64,000 bases of DNA from the NCBI RefSeq assembly GCF_021401245.1, contig NZ_JACBFY010000006.1:310001-374000 (forward strand). The letters are read 5' to 3'. The notes under the pieces are model-generated. The model had not been told where the DNA came from. It saw nothing but the letters and a program-made list of their open reading frames with translations, and made no database searches. Of the stretch, positions 55,082-63,096 are shown in pieces (within the stretch, counting starts at the first letter, position 1; each line of letters opens with the position of its first letter). The DNA is from Pseudacidovorax sp. NFM-22 (lineage in GTDB: Bacteria > Pseudomonadota > Gammaproteobacteria > Burkholderiales > Burkholderiaceae_C). Both the position numbers and the translations under genes were made by a program.

Positions 55082-56050
55082 ATGCGCAAGACCCCCATCC
55101 TCTTCCTGGCCGCAGCGCTGACCTGCCTGGCGAGCGCACCGGCGCGCGCGGAGGGCGCGCCCATCACCATGATCGTGACCGTGCCGCCCGGCGGCTCGTC
55201 CGACGCGCTGGCCCGGCTGGCGGCCACCGCGCTGGGCAACCGGCTCAAGCAGTCCGTGGTCGTCGAGAACGTCACCGGAGCGGGCGGCCTGGTCGGCATG
55301 CAGCGCTTCCTCAAGGCCAGGCCCGACGGCAGCACGCTGCTGTTCATCAACCAGTCGCTCACCATCCTGCCGCACCTGTACAAGCAGGCCGGCTACTCGG
55401 CCGTCGGCGATGTGGCGCCGGTCGGCATCGTGGCCAAGGTGCCGATGGTGCTGTCGGTCAGCAATGCCAGCGGCATCCAGGATCTGTCCAGCCTGATCGG
55501 CCGGATGAAGAGCGCGCCCGGCACGCTCAACTTCGGCTCGGGCGGACCGGGCACCACGGCCCACTTTGCGGAGGCGCTGTTCCTGCAGCAGGCCGGTGTG
55601 CAGGGGCAGCTCGTGCAGTACCGCGGCACGGGGCCTGCGCTGACCGACCTGATGGCCGGCACCATCCACGCCGTGATCGACCAGACCGTGACGATGCTGC
55701 CGCTGCACAAGGATGGGCGCGTGCGCGCGCTGGCCGTCTCGGCGGCGGCGCGGGTGCCGCAGGCGCCCGATGTGCCCACCTTTGCCGAGGCGGGCCTGCC
55801 CGCCTTCGATCTGGCGATCTGGAACGGCGTGGTGGCGCTCAAGGGCACGCCGGCCTCGACGCTGCGGCGCATCGAGCAGGCGCTCTCCGACGCGGTGGCC
55901 GAGCCCGAACTGCGCGCCCGCCTGGAAAGCCTCGGCGCCCAGGCCCCATCGGCCGAGGAGCGTGGACCGCAGCACCTGCGCCAGCTCATCGAGCAGGATG
56001 CGGGCCGCGTGGAGGCTTTGGCGAAGACGGGCGTCTTCGTGGCCAACTGA
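55082..56050 (+). CDS. Bug family tripartite tricarboxylate transporter receptor (second copy)
   Basis: This 322-residue protein has a signal peptide (LAAALTCLASAPARA) and the Bug core IVTVPPGGSSDALARLAATA, VVVENVTGAGGLVGM, LNFGSGGPGTTAHFAEALF, QYRGTGPALTDLMAGTIHAV and ARVPQAPDVPTFAEAGLPAF. It ends the plus-strand operon and faces tctA, with which it may work as TctC. Confidence 0.92.
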   Translation: MRKTPILFLAAALTCLASAPARAEGAPITMIVTVPPGGSSDALARLAATALGNRLKQSVVVENVTGAGGLVGMQRFLKARPDGSTLLFINQSLTILPHLYKQAGYSAVGDVAPVGIVAKVPMVLSVSNASGIQDLSSLIGRMKSAPGTLNFGSGGPGTTAHFAEALFLQQAGVQGQLVQYRGTGPALTDLMAGTIHAVIDQTVTMLPLHKDGRVRALAVSAAARVPQAPDVPTFAEAGLPAFDLAIWNGVVALKGTPASTLRRIEQALSDAVAEPELRARLESLGAQAPSAEERGPQHLRQLIEQDAGRVEALAKTGVFVAN

Positions 56051-56074
56051 GGGGCGCCCAATCGGCGCTCGAAA

Positions 56075-56106
56075 CGAAAAAGCCCCGCGGCGTCCGACCG
56101 TGGGGC
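56075..56106 (-). terminator. Rho-independent terminator of tctA
   Basis: The stem GCCCCACGG/CCGCGGGGC (one G-T pair) is read on the minus strand and followed by TTTTTCGTTTC. It lies about 45 bp past the tctA stop and about 30 bp past the convergent Bug gene's stop. Confidence 0.8.
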
Positions 56107-56151
56107 CATGGGTCCGCTGCCGCAAGGGCAGCGGGTGCCTGCCGGGGAGGT

Positions 56152-57663
56152 CTATTCCTCGACGAAGGCCTCTTCCCGCTTGGCCTTCACCGACGGCAGC
56201 AGCACGATCACCAGCAGCAGGGCAGAGGCCGCCAGCAGGAAGGCCGAGATGGGCCGCGTGACCAGCACGCTCCACTCGCCGCGCGACAGCAGCAGGGCGC
56301 GCCGCAGGTTCTCTTCCATCATCGGCCCCAGGATGAAGCCCAGCAGCAGTGGCGCCGGCTCGCACTTGAGCTTGAGGAAGGCATAGCCCACCACGCCGAA
56401 CACGGCCACCATCCACACGTCGAAGGTGTTGTTGTTCTCCGAGTACACGCCCACCGCGCAGAACAGCACGATGGCCGGGAAGAGCCACTTGTACGGAATG
56501 GTCAGCAGCTTGATCCACACGCCGATCAGCGGCAGGTTCAGGATGATCAGCATCAGGTTGCCGATCCACATCGAGGCGATCAGGCCCCAGAACAGCTCGG
56601 GGTTGCTGGTCATCACCTGCGGGCCGGGCTGGATGTTGTGGATGGTCATGGCACCCACCATCAGCGCCATCACCGGGTTGGGCGGAATGCCCAGCGTCAG
56701 CAGCGGGATGAAGGAGGTCTGCGCACCGGCGTTGTTGGCCGACTCGGGACCGGCCACGCCGCGGATGTTGCCCTTGCCGAAGGGCACCTCGCCCGGGGCG
56801 CGGCGCATCTTCTTCTCCAGCGTGTACGAGGCGAAGGACGACAGCAGTGCGCCGCCGCCGGGCAGGATGCCCAGGGCCGAGCCCAGCGCCGTGCCGCGCA
56901 GCACCGCAGGCGTCATGCGCCTGAAGTCGGCGGCCGTGGGCCACAGGCCCTTGACCTTGGCCGTGAACACCTCGCGCTGCTCGGCCGGCTGCGACAGGTT
57001 GCCGATGATTTCGCCGTAGCCGAACACGCCCATGGCGATGGCGATGAAGCCGATGCCGTCGGTCAGTTCCGGGATGTCGAAGCTATAGCGGGCCACGCCC
57101 GAGTTCACGTCCGTGCCCACCAGGCCCAGGGCCAGGCCCAGCAGGATCATGGTGATGGCCTTGAGCAGCGAGCCGGAGGCCAGCACCACGGCGCCGATCA
57201 GGCCCAGCACCATCAGGCTGAAGTACTCGGCCGGGCCGAACTTGAAGGCCAGCTCGGTCAGCGGCGGCGCGAAGGCGGCCAGGATGATGGTGCCCACGCA
57301 GCCGGCAAAGAAAGAGCCCAGGCCGGCGGCGGCGAGCGCCGGTCCGGCCCGTCCCTGCCTGGCCATCTGGTAGCCGTCGATCACCGTGACCACCGACGAG
57401 GATTCGCCGGGCAGGTTGACCAGGATGGCCGTGGTGGAGCCGCCGTACTGCGCGCCGTAGTAGATGCCCGCCAGCATGATCAGCGCCGACACCGGTGGCA
57501 GCGCATAGGTGGCCGGCAGCAGCATGGCGATGGTGGCGACGGGGCCGATGCCCGGCAGCACCCCGATCAGCGTGCCCAGCAGGCAGCCGAGGAAGGCGTA
57601 GACGAGGTTCTGGAAGGTGAAGGCGACGCCGAAGCCGATCGCCAGGTTATTGAAGAGATCCAT
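56152..57663 (-). CDS. tctA: Tripartite tricarboxylate transporter permease TctA
   Basis: This 503-residue membrane permease has about 11-12 hydrophobic segments. Signatures are LLGTLIGVLPGIGPVATIAM near the N-terminus, the second LGILPGGGALLSSFASYT, YGAQYGGSTTAILVNLPGE, and GVAGPESANNAGAQTSFIPL with LTLGIPPNPVMALM. It is the large subunit of the TctABC carboxylate importer. It ends at its own terminator. Confidence 0.96.
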   Translation of the reverse strand: MDLFNNLAIGFGVAFTFQNLVYAFLGCLLGTLIGVLPGIGPVATIAMLLPATYALPPVSALIMLAGIYYGAQYGGSTTAILVNLPGESSSVVTVIDGYQMARQGRAGPALAAAGLGSFFAGCVGTIILAAFAPPLTELAFKFGPAEYFSLMVLGLIGAVVLASGSLLKAITMILLGLALGLVGTDVNSGVARYSFDIPELTDGIGFIAIAMGVFGYGEIIGNLSQPAEQREVFTAKVKGLWPTAADFRRMTPAVLRGTALGSALGILPGGGALLSSFASYTLEKKMRRAPGEVPFGKGNIRGVAGPESANNAGAQTSFIPLLTLGIPPNPVMALMVGAMTIHNIQPGPQVMTSNPELFWGLIASMWIGNLMLIILNLPLIGVWIKLLTIPYKWLFPAIVLFCAVGVYSENNNTFDVWMVAVFGVVGYAFLKLKCEPAPLLLGFILGPMMEENLRRALLLSRGEWSVLVTRPISAFLLAASALLLVIVLLPSVKAKREEAFVEE

Positions 57664-57702
57664 GAGGCCCGTGTTCTTGTATGTCTCTGGAGAAAGGTGG
57701 GA

Positions 57703-58188
57703 TCAGGCGATGAACGTGGGCCAGACCGGGAACTGCAACTTGAGTGCGACGACGAAGGCGAGGTAGCTGCCCACCGCCAGGATGGTGGCCAGCACCAGCG
57801 AGGACTTCACGCTGAAGTGGTCGCCCGCCAGGTTGGCGATGAAGGTGAGCGCATAGATGGCCACGATCAGCCCCATGGGCGGCAGGCCGATGCTGGGCAG
57901 GCCGCCCAGCAGCACGCCGAAGGCCAGGTTGGCACTGATGATGAAGACGAGCGGCCGCCAGGCGATGCGGCCGATGGGCTCGCCGTCTTCCGTGTCCACC
58001 GTCATCGCCTTGAGCGTGATCAGCGTGCCCATGATGGCGATGAGCACGCCGACGATGAGCGGAAAGTAGCCCGGGCCCATGCGGGCGCCGTCGCCCACCG
58101 TGTACGAGGTGGCGCCCCAGGCGAACGCCACGCCGAAGGCGCAGAACAGCGCGCCCGAAAAGAAATCTCTCTGACTCTTGATCTTCAC
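57703..58188 (-). CDS. tctB: Tripartite tricarboxylate transporter small subunit TctB
   Basis: This 161-residue protein has four hydrophobic segments (FFSGALFCAFGVAFAWGATS, GYFPLIVGVLIAIMGTLITL, LVFIISANLAFGVLLGGLP, LATILAVGSYLAFVVAL) and GDGARMGPGYFPL, the usual TctB motif. The GTG at 58188 is favoured, with GGAG nine bases upstream. It is 39 bp before tctA and forms the membrane part of the transporter with it. Confidence 0.92.
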   Translation of the reverse strand: MKIKSQRDFFSGALFCAFGVAFAWGATSYTVGDGARMGPGYFPLIVGVLIAIMGTLITLKAMTVDTEDGEPIGRIAWRPLVFIISANLAFGVLLGGLPSIGLPPMGLIVAIYALTFIANLAGDHFSVKSSLVLATILAVGSYLAFVVALKLQFPVWPTFIA

Positions 58189-58304
58189 CCTGCAGGTCTC
58201 CTTGATCGTTGATGAGCAATCCGCGCACGGCGGAGGGCCCGCCATGGCAGGCGGGAAAGCGCGGGCGATCGTAGGAAAGGGGGCGTGCGCCGTGGGTTAC
58301 CGAA

Positions 58305-58324
58305 ACATTGCCATTCGGCAATGT
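58305..58324. promoter_or_regulatory. Inverted repeat ACATTGCC-attc-GGCAATGT upstream of tctB
   Basis: Two perfect 8-bp arms with a 4-bp centre lie about 117 bp before the tctB start and 41 bp after the vapC stop. It may be an operator for tctBA. The minus-strand TTTC after it makes a weak terminator for vapC possible. Confidence 0.5.
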
Positions 58325-58364
58325 GGGCGCGGGCGCACGGGCGGCTTGCTGGGCCGCTTGCGCA

Positions 58365-58751
58365 TCAGACGTGCAGGATGCGGTCGCTGTAGAGCGCCAC
58401 GAGCGGGTCGTGCGTCAGCAGGTGCATGGGTTCGACCAGGGCCTGAGCCACCAGCAGGCGGTCGAAAGGATCCTTGTGGTGCGCGGGCAGCGTTTCCACT
58501 TCGATGATGTGTTCGGGCTTGATCGGCAGGAGCTGGTAGCCCGCCTCGCGGAAGTAGGTCCATGCCTCTTCGCTGCTGACCGGCATGTCGCCCCGGCCGA
58601 GCGAGTGTTTGATGGCAATCTCCCACAGGGATGCGACGCTCACCCACACCGTGGCCCGAGGCGACACGATGCGCTCGCGGGCGGCAGAAGGAAGGCGGGG
58701 GCTGTCGGCGATGGCCCACAGCGCGATGTGGGTGTCCAGCAGCAGGTTCAA
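58365..58751 (-). CDS. vapC: PIN-domain toxin, VapC type
   Basis: This 128-residue PIN-domain endoribonuclease has LLLDTHIALWAIADSP (first Asp), SLWEIAIKHSLGRG (Glu), DPFDRLLVAQALVE (Asp) and LTHDPLVALY (Asp). These are the four acidic positions of the metal site. It overlaps the antitoxin stop as ATGA, typical of coupled vapBC pairs. Confidence 0.93.
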   Translation of the reverse strand: MNLLLDTHIALWAIADSPRLPSAARERIVSPRATVWVSVASLWEIAIKHSLGRGDMPVSSEEAWTYFREAGYQLLPIKPEHIIEVETLPAHHKDPFDRLLVAQALVEPMHLLTHDPLVALYSDRILHV

Positions 58752-58996
58752 GACTTGGTCTCGCCAGTGAACAGCGCGGCCACTTCGGCGTTGTGCGTGT
58801 CGATCGAGTCAGGTACCTTGAACTTGCCCTTTGCCACACCGATGCGCTTTTGCACGATGGGCTCGTCCACGGGCACGAGCTTGGCGACCGGCCGACCGTG
58901 CCGGGCGATGACGATCTCGCTCTCCGTGCCGGCCTCGATGGCCTCGACCAGCCGCGACAGCGAGGATTTGGCTTCGAACATGTTGACGGGTTGCAT
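58748..58996 (-). CDS. vapB: Phd/YefM-type antitoxin (VapB)
   Basis: This 82-residue protein has MQPVNMFEAKSSLSRLVEA and ESEIVIARHGRPVAKLVPVD, the Phd/YefM DNA-binding fold, followed by an acidic C-terminal tail that would wrap the toxin. The ATG at 58996 has AGGA at a good distance; an ATG at 59005 adds three residues. It directly precedes the toxin gene. Confidence 0.92.
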   Translation of the reverse strand: MQPVNMFEAKSSLSRLVEAIEAGTESEIVIARHGRPVAKLVPVDEPIVQKRIGVAKGKFKVPDSIDTHNAEVAALFTGETKS

Positions 58997-59009
58997 GGCG
59001 GACATCCTG

Positions 59010-59031
59010 GGTTAGCCAACCTTAGTCTAAA
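59010..59031. promoter_or_regulatory. Probable autoregulatory operator of vapBC
   Basis: TTAGTCTAA (59022-59030) is a 9-bp palindrome and GGTTAGCCAACC lies just before it. Both are immediately upstream of the antitoxin start, where Phd/VapB proteins bind to repress their own operon. Confidence 0.5.
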
Positions 59032-59059
59032 TTGCTCGCCATGTGGTCACAAGGCCGGA

Positions 59060-60436
59060 TCAGTTGTGTGATGGAGAGCCGATTGGCAGCGCCAGCCGCA
59101 TCCGCAGCCCCGGCTGCGCGCCCTCCGCCGCCAGCCGGCCGCCATGCAGGGCGGCGACGGCGCGCACGTTGGCCAGGCCCAGGCCGTGGCCGGGCAGCTC
59201 GGGCTGGAGGCGGGTGAATCGCTCGCCGATGCGGGCCAGGTCGGCCTCGGGCACGCCGGGGCCGTCGTCCTGCACGTCGACGATGGCCTGGCCGGCGGCC
59301 ATCGCGGTGCCGATGCGCACGGTGCTGCCGGGGCCTCCGTACTTCAGCGCGTTGTCCACCAGGTTGGCGATGGCGCCGGCCAGCAGGTCGCGGTCGCCGT
59401 CCACCCAGGCCTCGTCCGTGGGTTCGCGCAGCAGGTGCGCGCCCTGGCTCTCGGCGACGGCCTCGTACAGCTCCAGCACGTCGTCGGCGATGGTGTGCAG
59501 GGCCACGGGCGCGAAGGCGCGGCGGCGGGCGCCGGCCTCGGCCTCGGCGATCTGCAGCAGCTTCTGGAACACGGTGCCCAGGTCCTGCAACTCGTGCACC
59601 GCGCGGTCGATGGCCTCGCGGCGCGCCGCATCGTCCGCGCTGGGCGCCTGCGCCGCCTGCAGGCCCAGCAGGGCGCGGGTAAGCGGCGTGCGCAGCTCGT
59701 GCGCGATGGTGTTGGAGACATGGCGCACGCCTTCCATCAGCGACTCGATGCGGTCGAGCATGGCGTTGATGTCCTGGCCCAGGCGCGCGAATTCGTCGTC
59801 GCCCGTGGCCATGTCCACCCGCTCGGCCAACCGGCCTTCCTCGGCGATGCGGCCCGCCGTGCGGCGCACCCGGCCCACGGCCTGCTCCAGCTCCTGGCGG
59901 AACACGAAGACGCCACCCACCAGCAGCAGCAGCGCGATCAGGCCCGCGGCGGCGCTGGCGCTGACGACCAGCGATTCGAGCGCGTCCTGGTCGCTCAGGT
60001 CATGCCCGACGACCAGCAGCGCGTCGCCCGGCAGCCGGCGCACGGCCAGGTAGCCGGTGATGGTGGTGCCGCCCCGTTGCGCGCGCTGCTGGCCGTCGCG
60101 GTTGCCGGTGGCGTCGGCCGGCGGCGCATCCAGGTTGCCGGCCAGGCGCGTGCCGTCCGGCTGCCACAGGCCGAAGAGCTCGGTGTCGGATTGCCGGCCG
60201 TCGTCCAGCGCGCGGCCGATGGCGGCGGCCACGGCCTCCAGGCCCTGCTGCTCGGCCCGTGCCTGCATCTGCGTGGTGGTGACACCCACTTGCCGCGCGA
60301 TGCGCTGGTGCAGCACGCCCACGGTCTGCAGGTAGACGATGGCCAGCGCCGCCATCATGGTGATGGCCACGAGCACGGCGTACTGGAAGGCGAGCCGGAA
60401 GCCCACCGAGGCCCACAGGCGGCGCCAGGCCTTCAT
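59060..60436 (-). CDS. Sensor histidine kinase
   Basis: This 458-residue protein has two membrane helices (QYAVLVAITMMAALAIVYL and AGLIALLLLVGGVFVFRQ) around a periplasmic domain of about 130 residues, then HAMP, HisKA (IAHELRTPLTRALLGLQ) and an ATPase domain (LVDNALKYGG, VQDDGPGVPEAD, GHGLGLANVRAVAA). It is the partner of the OmpR-type regulator upstream. The ATG at 60436 is favoured over 60457. The signal is unknown. A 198-bp spacer carrying a dispersed inverted repeat separates the two genes. Confidence 0.93.
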   Translation of the reverse strand: MKAWRRLWASVGFRLAFQYAVLVAITMMAALAIVYLQTVGVLHQRIARQVGVTTTQMQARAEQQGLEAVAAAIGRALDDGRQSDTELFGLWQPDGTRLAGNLDAPPADATGNRDGQQRAQRGGTTITGYLAVRRLPGDALLVVGHDLSDQDALESLVVSASAAAGLIALLLLVGGVFVFRQELEQAVGRVRRTAGRIAEEGRLAERVDMATGDDEFARLGQDINAMLDRIESLMEGVRHVSNTIAHELRTPLTRALLGLQAAQAPSADDAARREAIDRAVHELQDLGTVFQKLLQIAEAEAGARRRAFAPVALHTIADDVLELYEAVAESQGAHLLREPTDEAWVDGDRDLLAGAIANLVDNALKYGGPGSTVRIGTAMAAGQAIVDVQDDGPGVPEADLARIGERFTRLQPELPGHGLGLANVRAVAALHGGRLAAEGAQPGLRMRLALPIGSPSHN

Positions 60437-60494
60437 GGCTGCTGCACCGGATGCCACGCGCCGACGGCGTGCGATGGCGACAGGCGGACTTCCT

Positions 60495-60605
60495 CCCTCT
60501 CCCCTCGCGGGAGAGGGCCGGGGAGAGGGGGCGGCGGCGCTTGCGGAGGTCGTGCGTCGTGGGCACGCCCCCTCTCCCCAACCCCTCTCCCGCGAGGGGA
60601 GAGGG
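60495..60605. repeat. Dispersed inverted repeat (CTCTCCCCTCGCGGGAGAG type) between response regulator and kinase
   Basis: Two arms of about 38-40 bp (60495-60533 and 60566-60605) are inverted and share their sequence with the element at 33329-33444. The repeat lies in the gap of an otherwise normal two-gene operon. Confidence 0.85.
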
Positions 60606-60634
60606 GCTCATACGGGCCCCCATGCTGCGCCATG

Positions 60635-61348
60635 TCAGTTCTGAGCCGGGTCGTCCGGGGCTGCCAGCCGATAGCCCACGCCGCGCTCGGTGTGGATCAG
60701 CGGCGGGCCGCCGGCACCGTCGAGCTTGGTGCGCAGGCGGCTGATCTGCACGTCGATCACATTGGTCTGCGGATCGAACTGGTAGTCCCACACGGCTTCG
60801 AGCAGCATGGTGCGGGTCATGACCTGGCCCGCGTTGAGCATCAGGCAGGCGAGCAGGCGGAACTCGCGCGGCTGCAGCGCCACCGGCTTGCCGCCGCGCT
60901 CGGCCTTGCGCGTGCCCAGGTCCAGCCGCAGGTCGGCCACCTGCAGCACGCGCTGCTCGGGGCCGGGTCGGGCGCGCCGCACCAGCGCCTCGGCGCGTGC
61001 CGCCAGTTCGGAGAAGGCGAAGGGCTTGGCCAGGTAGTCGTCGCCGCCGGCCTTGAGGCCGCGCACCCGCTCGTCGAGCGCGCTCAGGGCGCTGAGCACC
61101 AGCACCGGCGTGCGCAGGCCCAGGTTGCGCAGCGTGCCCAGGATGGCCAGCCCGTCGATGCCGTTGGGCAGCATGCGGTCGAGGATGACCAGGTCCCAGG
61201 CCTCGCCCGTGGCGCGCGCCAGCGCATCGGCGCCGTCGCGGCTGACGGCGACCGTGTGGCCCATGCGGCGCAGGCCGTCGGCGATGTAGCGGGCGTTGGC
61301 CTCGTCGTCCTCGACGAGCAGGCAGCGCCAGGGCAGGGTCTCGTTCAT
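60635..61348 (-). CDS. OmpR/PhoB-type response regulator
   Basis: This 237-residue protein has a receiver (CLLVEDDEANARYIADGL, phosphorylated Asp in DLVILDRMLPNGIDGL, VLSALSALDERV, YLAKPFAFSELAAR) and a winged-helix output (ALQPREFRLLACLMLNAGQV, then VDVQISRLRTKLDGAGG and TERGVGYRLAAPD). It starts inside the recJ stop (ATGA), an unusual coupling of signalling to DNA repair. Confidence 0.94.
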   Translation of the reverse strand: MNETLPWRCLLVEDDEANARYIADGLRRMGHTVAVSRDGADALARATGEAWDLVILDRMLPNGIDGLAILGTLRNLGLRTPVLVLSALSALDERVRGLKAGGDDYLAKPFAFSELAARAEALVRRARPGPEQRVLQVADLRLDLGTRKAERGGKPVALQPREFRLLACLMLNAGQVMTRTMLLEAVWDYQFDPQTNVIDVQISRLRTKLDGAGGPPLIHTERGVGYRLAAPDDPAQN

Positions 61349-63096
61349 CCTGGCAGCTCGGCGCCTTCGACCATCAGCCGCAGCCGGCGCACGCCCTGCC
61401 ATTCGTCGGCGTCGAGCCGGAAGGCCAGGCGCACGCGGGGCGGCAGCGGCTCGGTCTGGCCGAACCAGATGCCATCCACCGGCTGGCCGGCCAGGCGCAG
61501 CTTGAGCGACAGGTGCTTCTCGCCCACCAGCCGCTGCGAGACGACCTCGACCTCGTCGCTGAACGTGGGTGGCGCAAAGCCCTGGCCCCACACCTCGCGG
61601 TGCAGCGTGTCGACCAGCTCCACGCGCAGGTATTCGCGGGCGATGGGGCCGTCGGTCTCCAGCCGGCGCGTGAGCGTGGCGGCGTCCAGCCATTCGGCCG
61701 CGACCTGCGCCAGCGCCCGCTCGAACACCGGGAACTGCTCGCGCGCGATGGTGCAGCCGGCCGCCATGGCATGGCCGCCGAAGCGCAGCAGCACGCCGGG
61801 GTGGCGCTTGGCCACCAGGTCCAGTGCATCGCGCAGGTGAAAGCCGGGGATCGAGCGGCCCGAGCCCTTGAGCTCGTGCGACTTGCCCTCGGCCCCGCTG
61901 GCCGCGAAGACGAACACCGGCCGGTGGTGCCTGTCCTTGAGGCGCGAGGCCACGATGCCCACCACGCCTTCATGGAACTCGTCATCGAACACGCTGATGG
62001 CGGCGGGCATGCCGGCCGCGGGCCGGTCCTGGCCCTCGACGGCCTGCTGCATGCCGAACAGCGATTCGGCCAGGCGGATGGCCTGCTTGCGCATGCCGCC
62101 TTCGATGTCGCGGCGCTCGCGGTTGATGCCGTCGAGCAGCTTGGCCAGTTCGTCGGCGCGGCCAGGGTCGTCGGTCAGCAGGCATTCGATGCCCAGCGTC
62201 ATGTCGGCCAGCCGGCCGGCGGCATTGATGCGCGGGCCCAGGGCAAAGCCGAAGTCGAAGGTGGTGGCCACCTCGGGCCGACGGCCGGCGGCACGGAAGA
62301 GGGCGGCCAGGCCCGGCGGCATGGCGCCGGCGCGGATGCGGCGCAGGCCCTGCGCCACCAGGCGGCGGTTGTTGGCGTCCAGCCGCACCACGTCGGCCAC
62401 GGTGCCCAGGGCGACCAGCGGCAGTAAGGCATCGAGCTTGGGCTGTTGGGCACCCGGGGCGTTCCAGGCACCGCGCGCACGCAGCTCGGCGCGCAGGGCC
62501 AGCAGCACGTAGAACATGACGCCTACGCCGGCGATGCTCTTGCTGGCGAAGTCGCAGTCCGGCTGGTTGGGGTTGACCAGCACATCGGCTGCCGGCAGCT
62601 CGGCGCCGGGCAGGTGATGGTCGGTCACCAGCACCGCGAGGCCCAGCTCGCGTGCCCGGGCCACGCCTTCGACGCTGGCGATGCCGTTGTCCACCGTCAG
62701 CAGCAGCTCGGCGCCGGTGGCGGCCACGCGCTCGGCGATGGGCGGCGTCAGGCCATAGCCATCGGTCACGCGGTCGGGCACCAGGTACTGCACCTGGCGC
62801 GCGCCCAGCAGGCGCAGGCCGCGCAGGGCGACCGCGCAGGCCGTCGCGCCGTCGCAGTCGTAGTCGGCCACCACGCAGATGCGGCGGTCGGCGGCGATGG
62901 CATCGGCCAGCAGGCGGGCGGCTGCATCGGCGCCGCGCAGGCCGGCGGGCGGCAGCAGGCGGGCCAGGCCGTCGTCCAGCTCGTCGGCCGAGGCCACGCC
63001 GCGGGCGGCATACAGGCGCGCCAGCAGGGGATGCAGGCCGGCCTGTTCCAGCGCCCAGGCGGTGCGGGGCGGCACGTCGCGGGGAATGATCTTCAC
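61345..63096 (-). CDS. recJ: Single-stranded-DNA-specific exonuclease RecJ
   Basis: This 583-residue 5'-3' single-strand DNA exonuclease has DHH-family motifs: ICVVADYDCDGATACAVAL, LLTVDNGIASVEGVARAREL, VTDHHLPGAELPAADVLVNP, ALGTVADVVRLDANNR and RFGGHAMAAGCTI (DHHA1). The family length is about 570-580. The GTG at 63096 overlaps the upstream stop (GTGA). It acts in recombinational repair and mismatch repair. Confidence 0.96.
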   Translation of the reverse strand: MKIIPRDVPPRTAWALEQAGLHPLLARLYAARGVASADELDDGLARLLPPAGLRGADAAARLLADAIAADRRICVVADYDCDGATACAVALRGLRLLGARQVQYLVPDRVTDGYGLTPPIAERVAATGAELLLTVDNGIASVEGVARARELGLAVLVTDHHLPGAELPAADVLVNPNQPDCDFASKSIAGVGVMFYVLLALRAELRARGAWNAPGAQQPKLDALLPLVALGTVADVVRLDANNRRLVAQGLRRIRAGAMPPGLAALFRAAGRRPEVATTFDFGFALGPRINAAGRLADMTLGIECLLTDDPGRADELAKLLDGINRERRDIEGGMRKQAIRLAESLFGMQQAVEGQDRPAAGMPAAISVFDDEFHEGVVGIVASRLKDRHHRPVFVFAASGAEGKSHELKGSGRSIPGFHLRDALDLVAKRHPGVLLRFGGHAMAAGCTIAREQFPVFERALAQVAAEWLDAATLTRRLETDGPIAREYLRVELVDTLHREVWGQGFAPPTFSDEVEVVSQRLVGEKHLSLKLRLAGQPVDGIWFGQTEPLPPRVRLAFRLDADEWQGVRRLRLMVEGAELPG

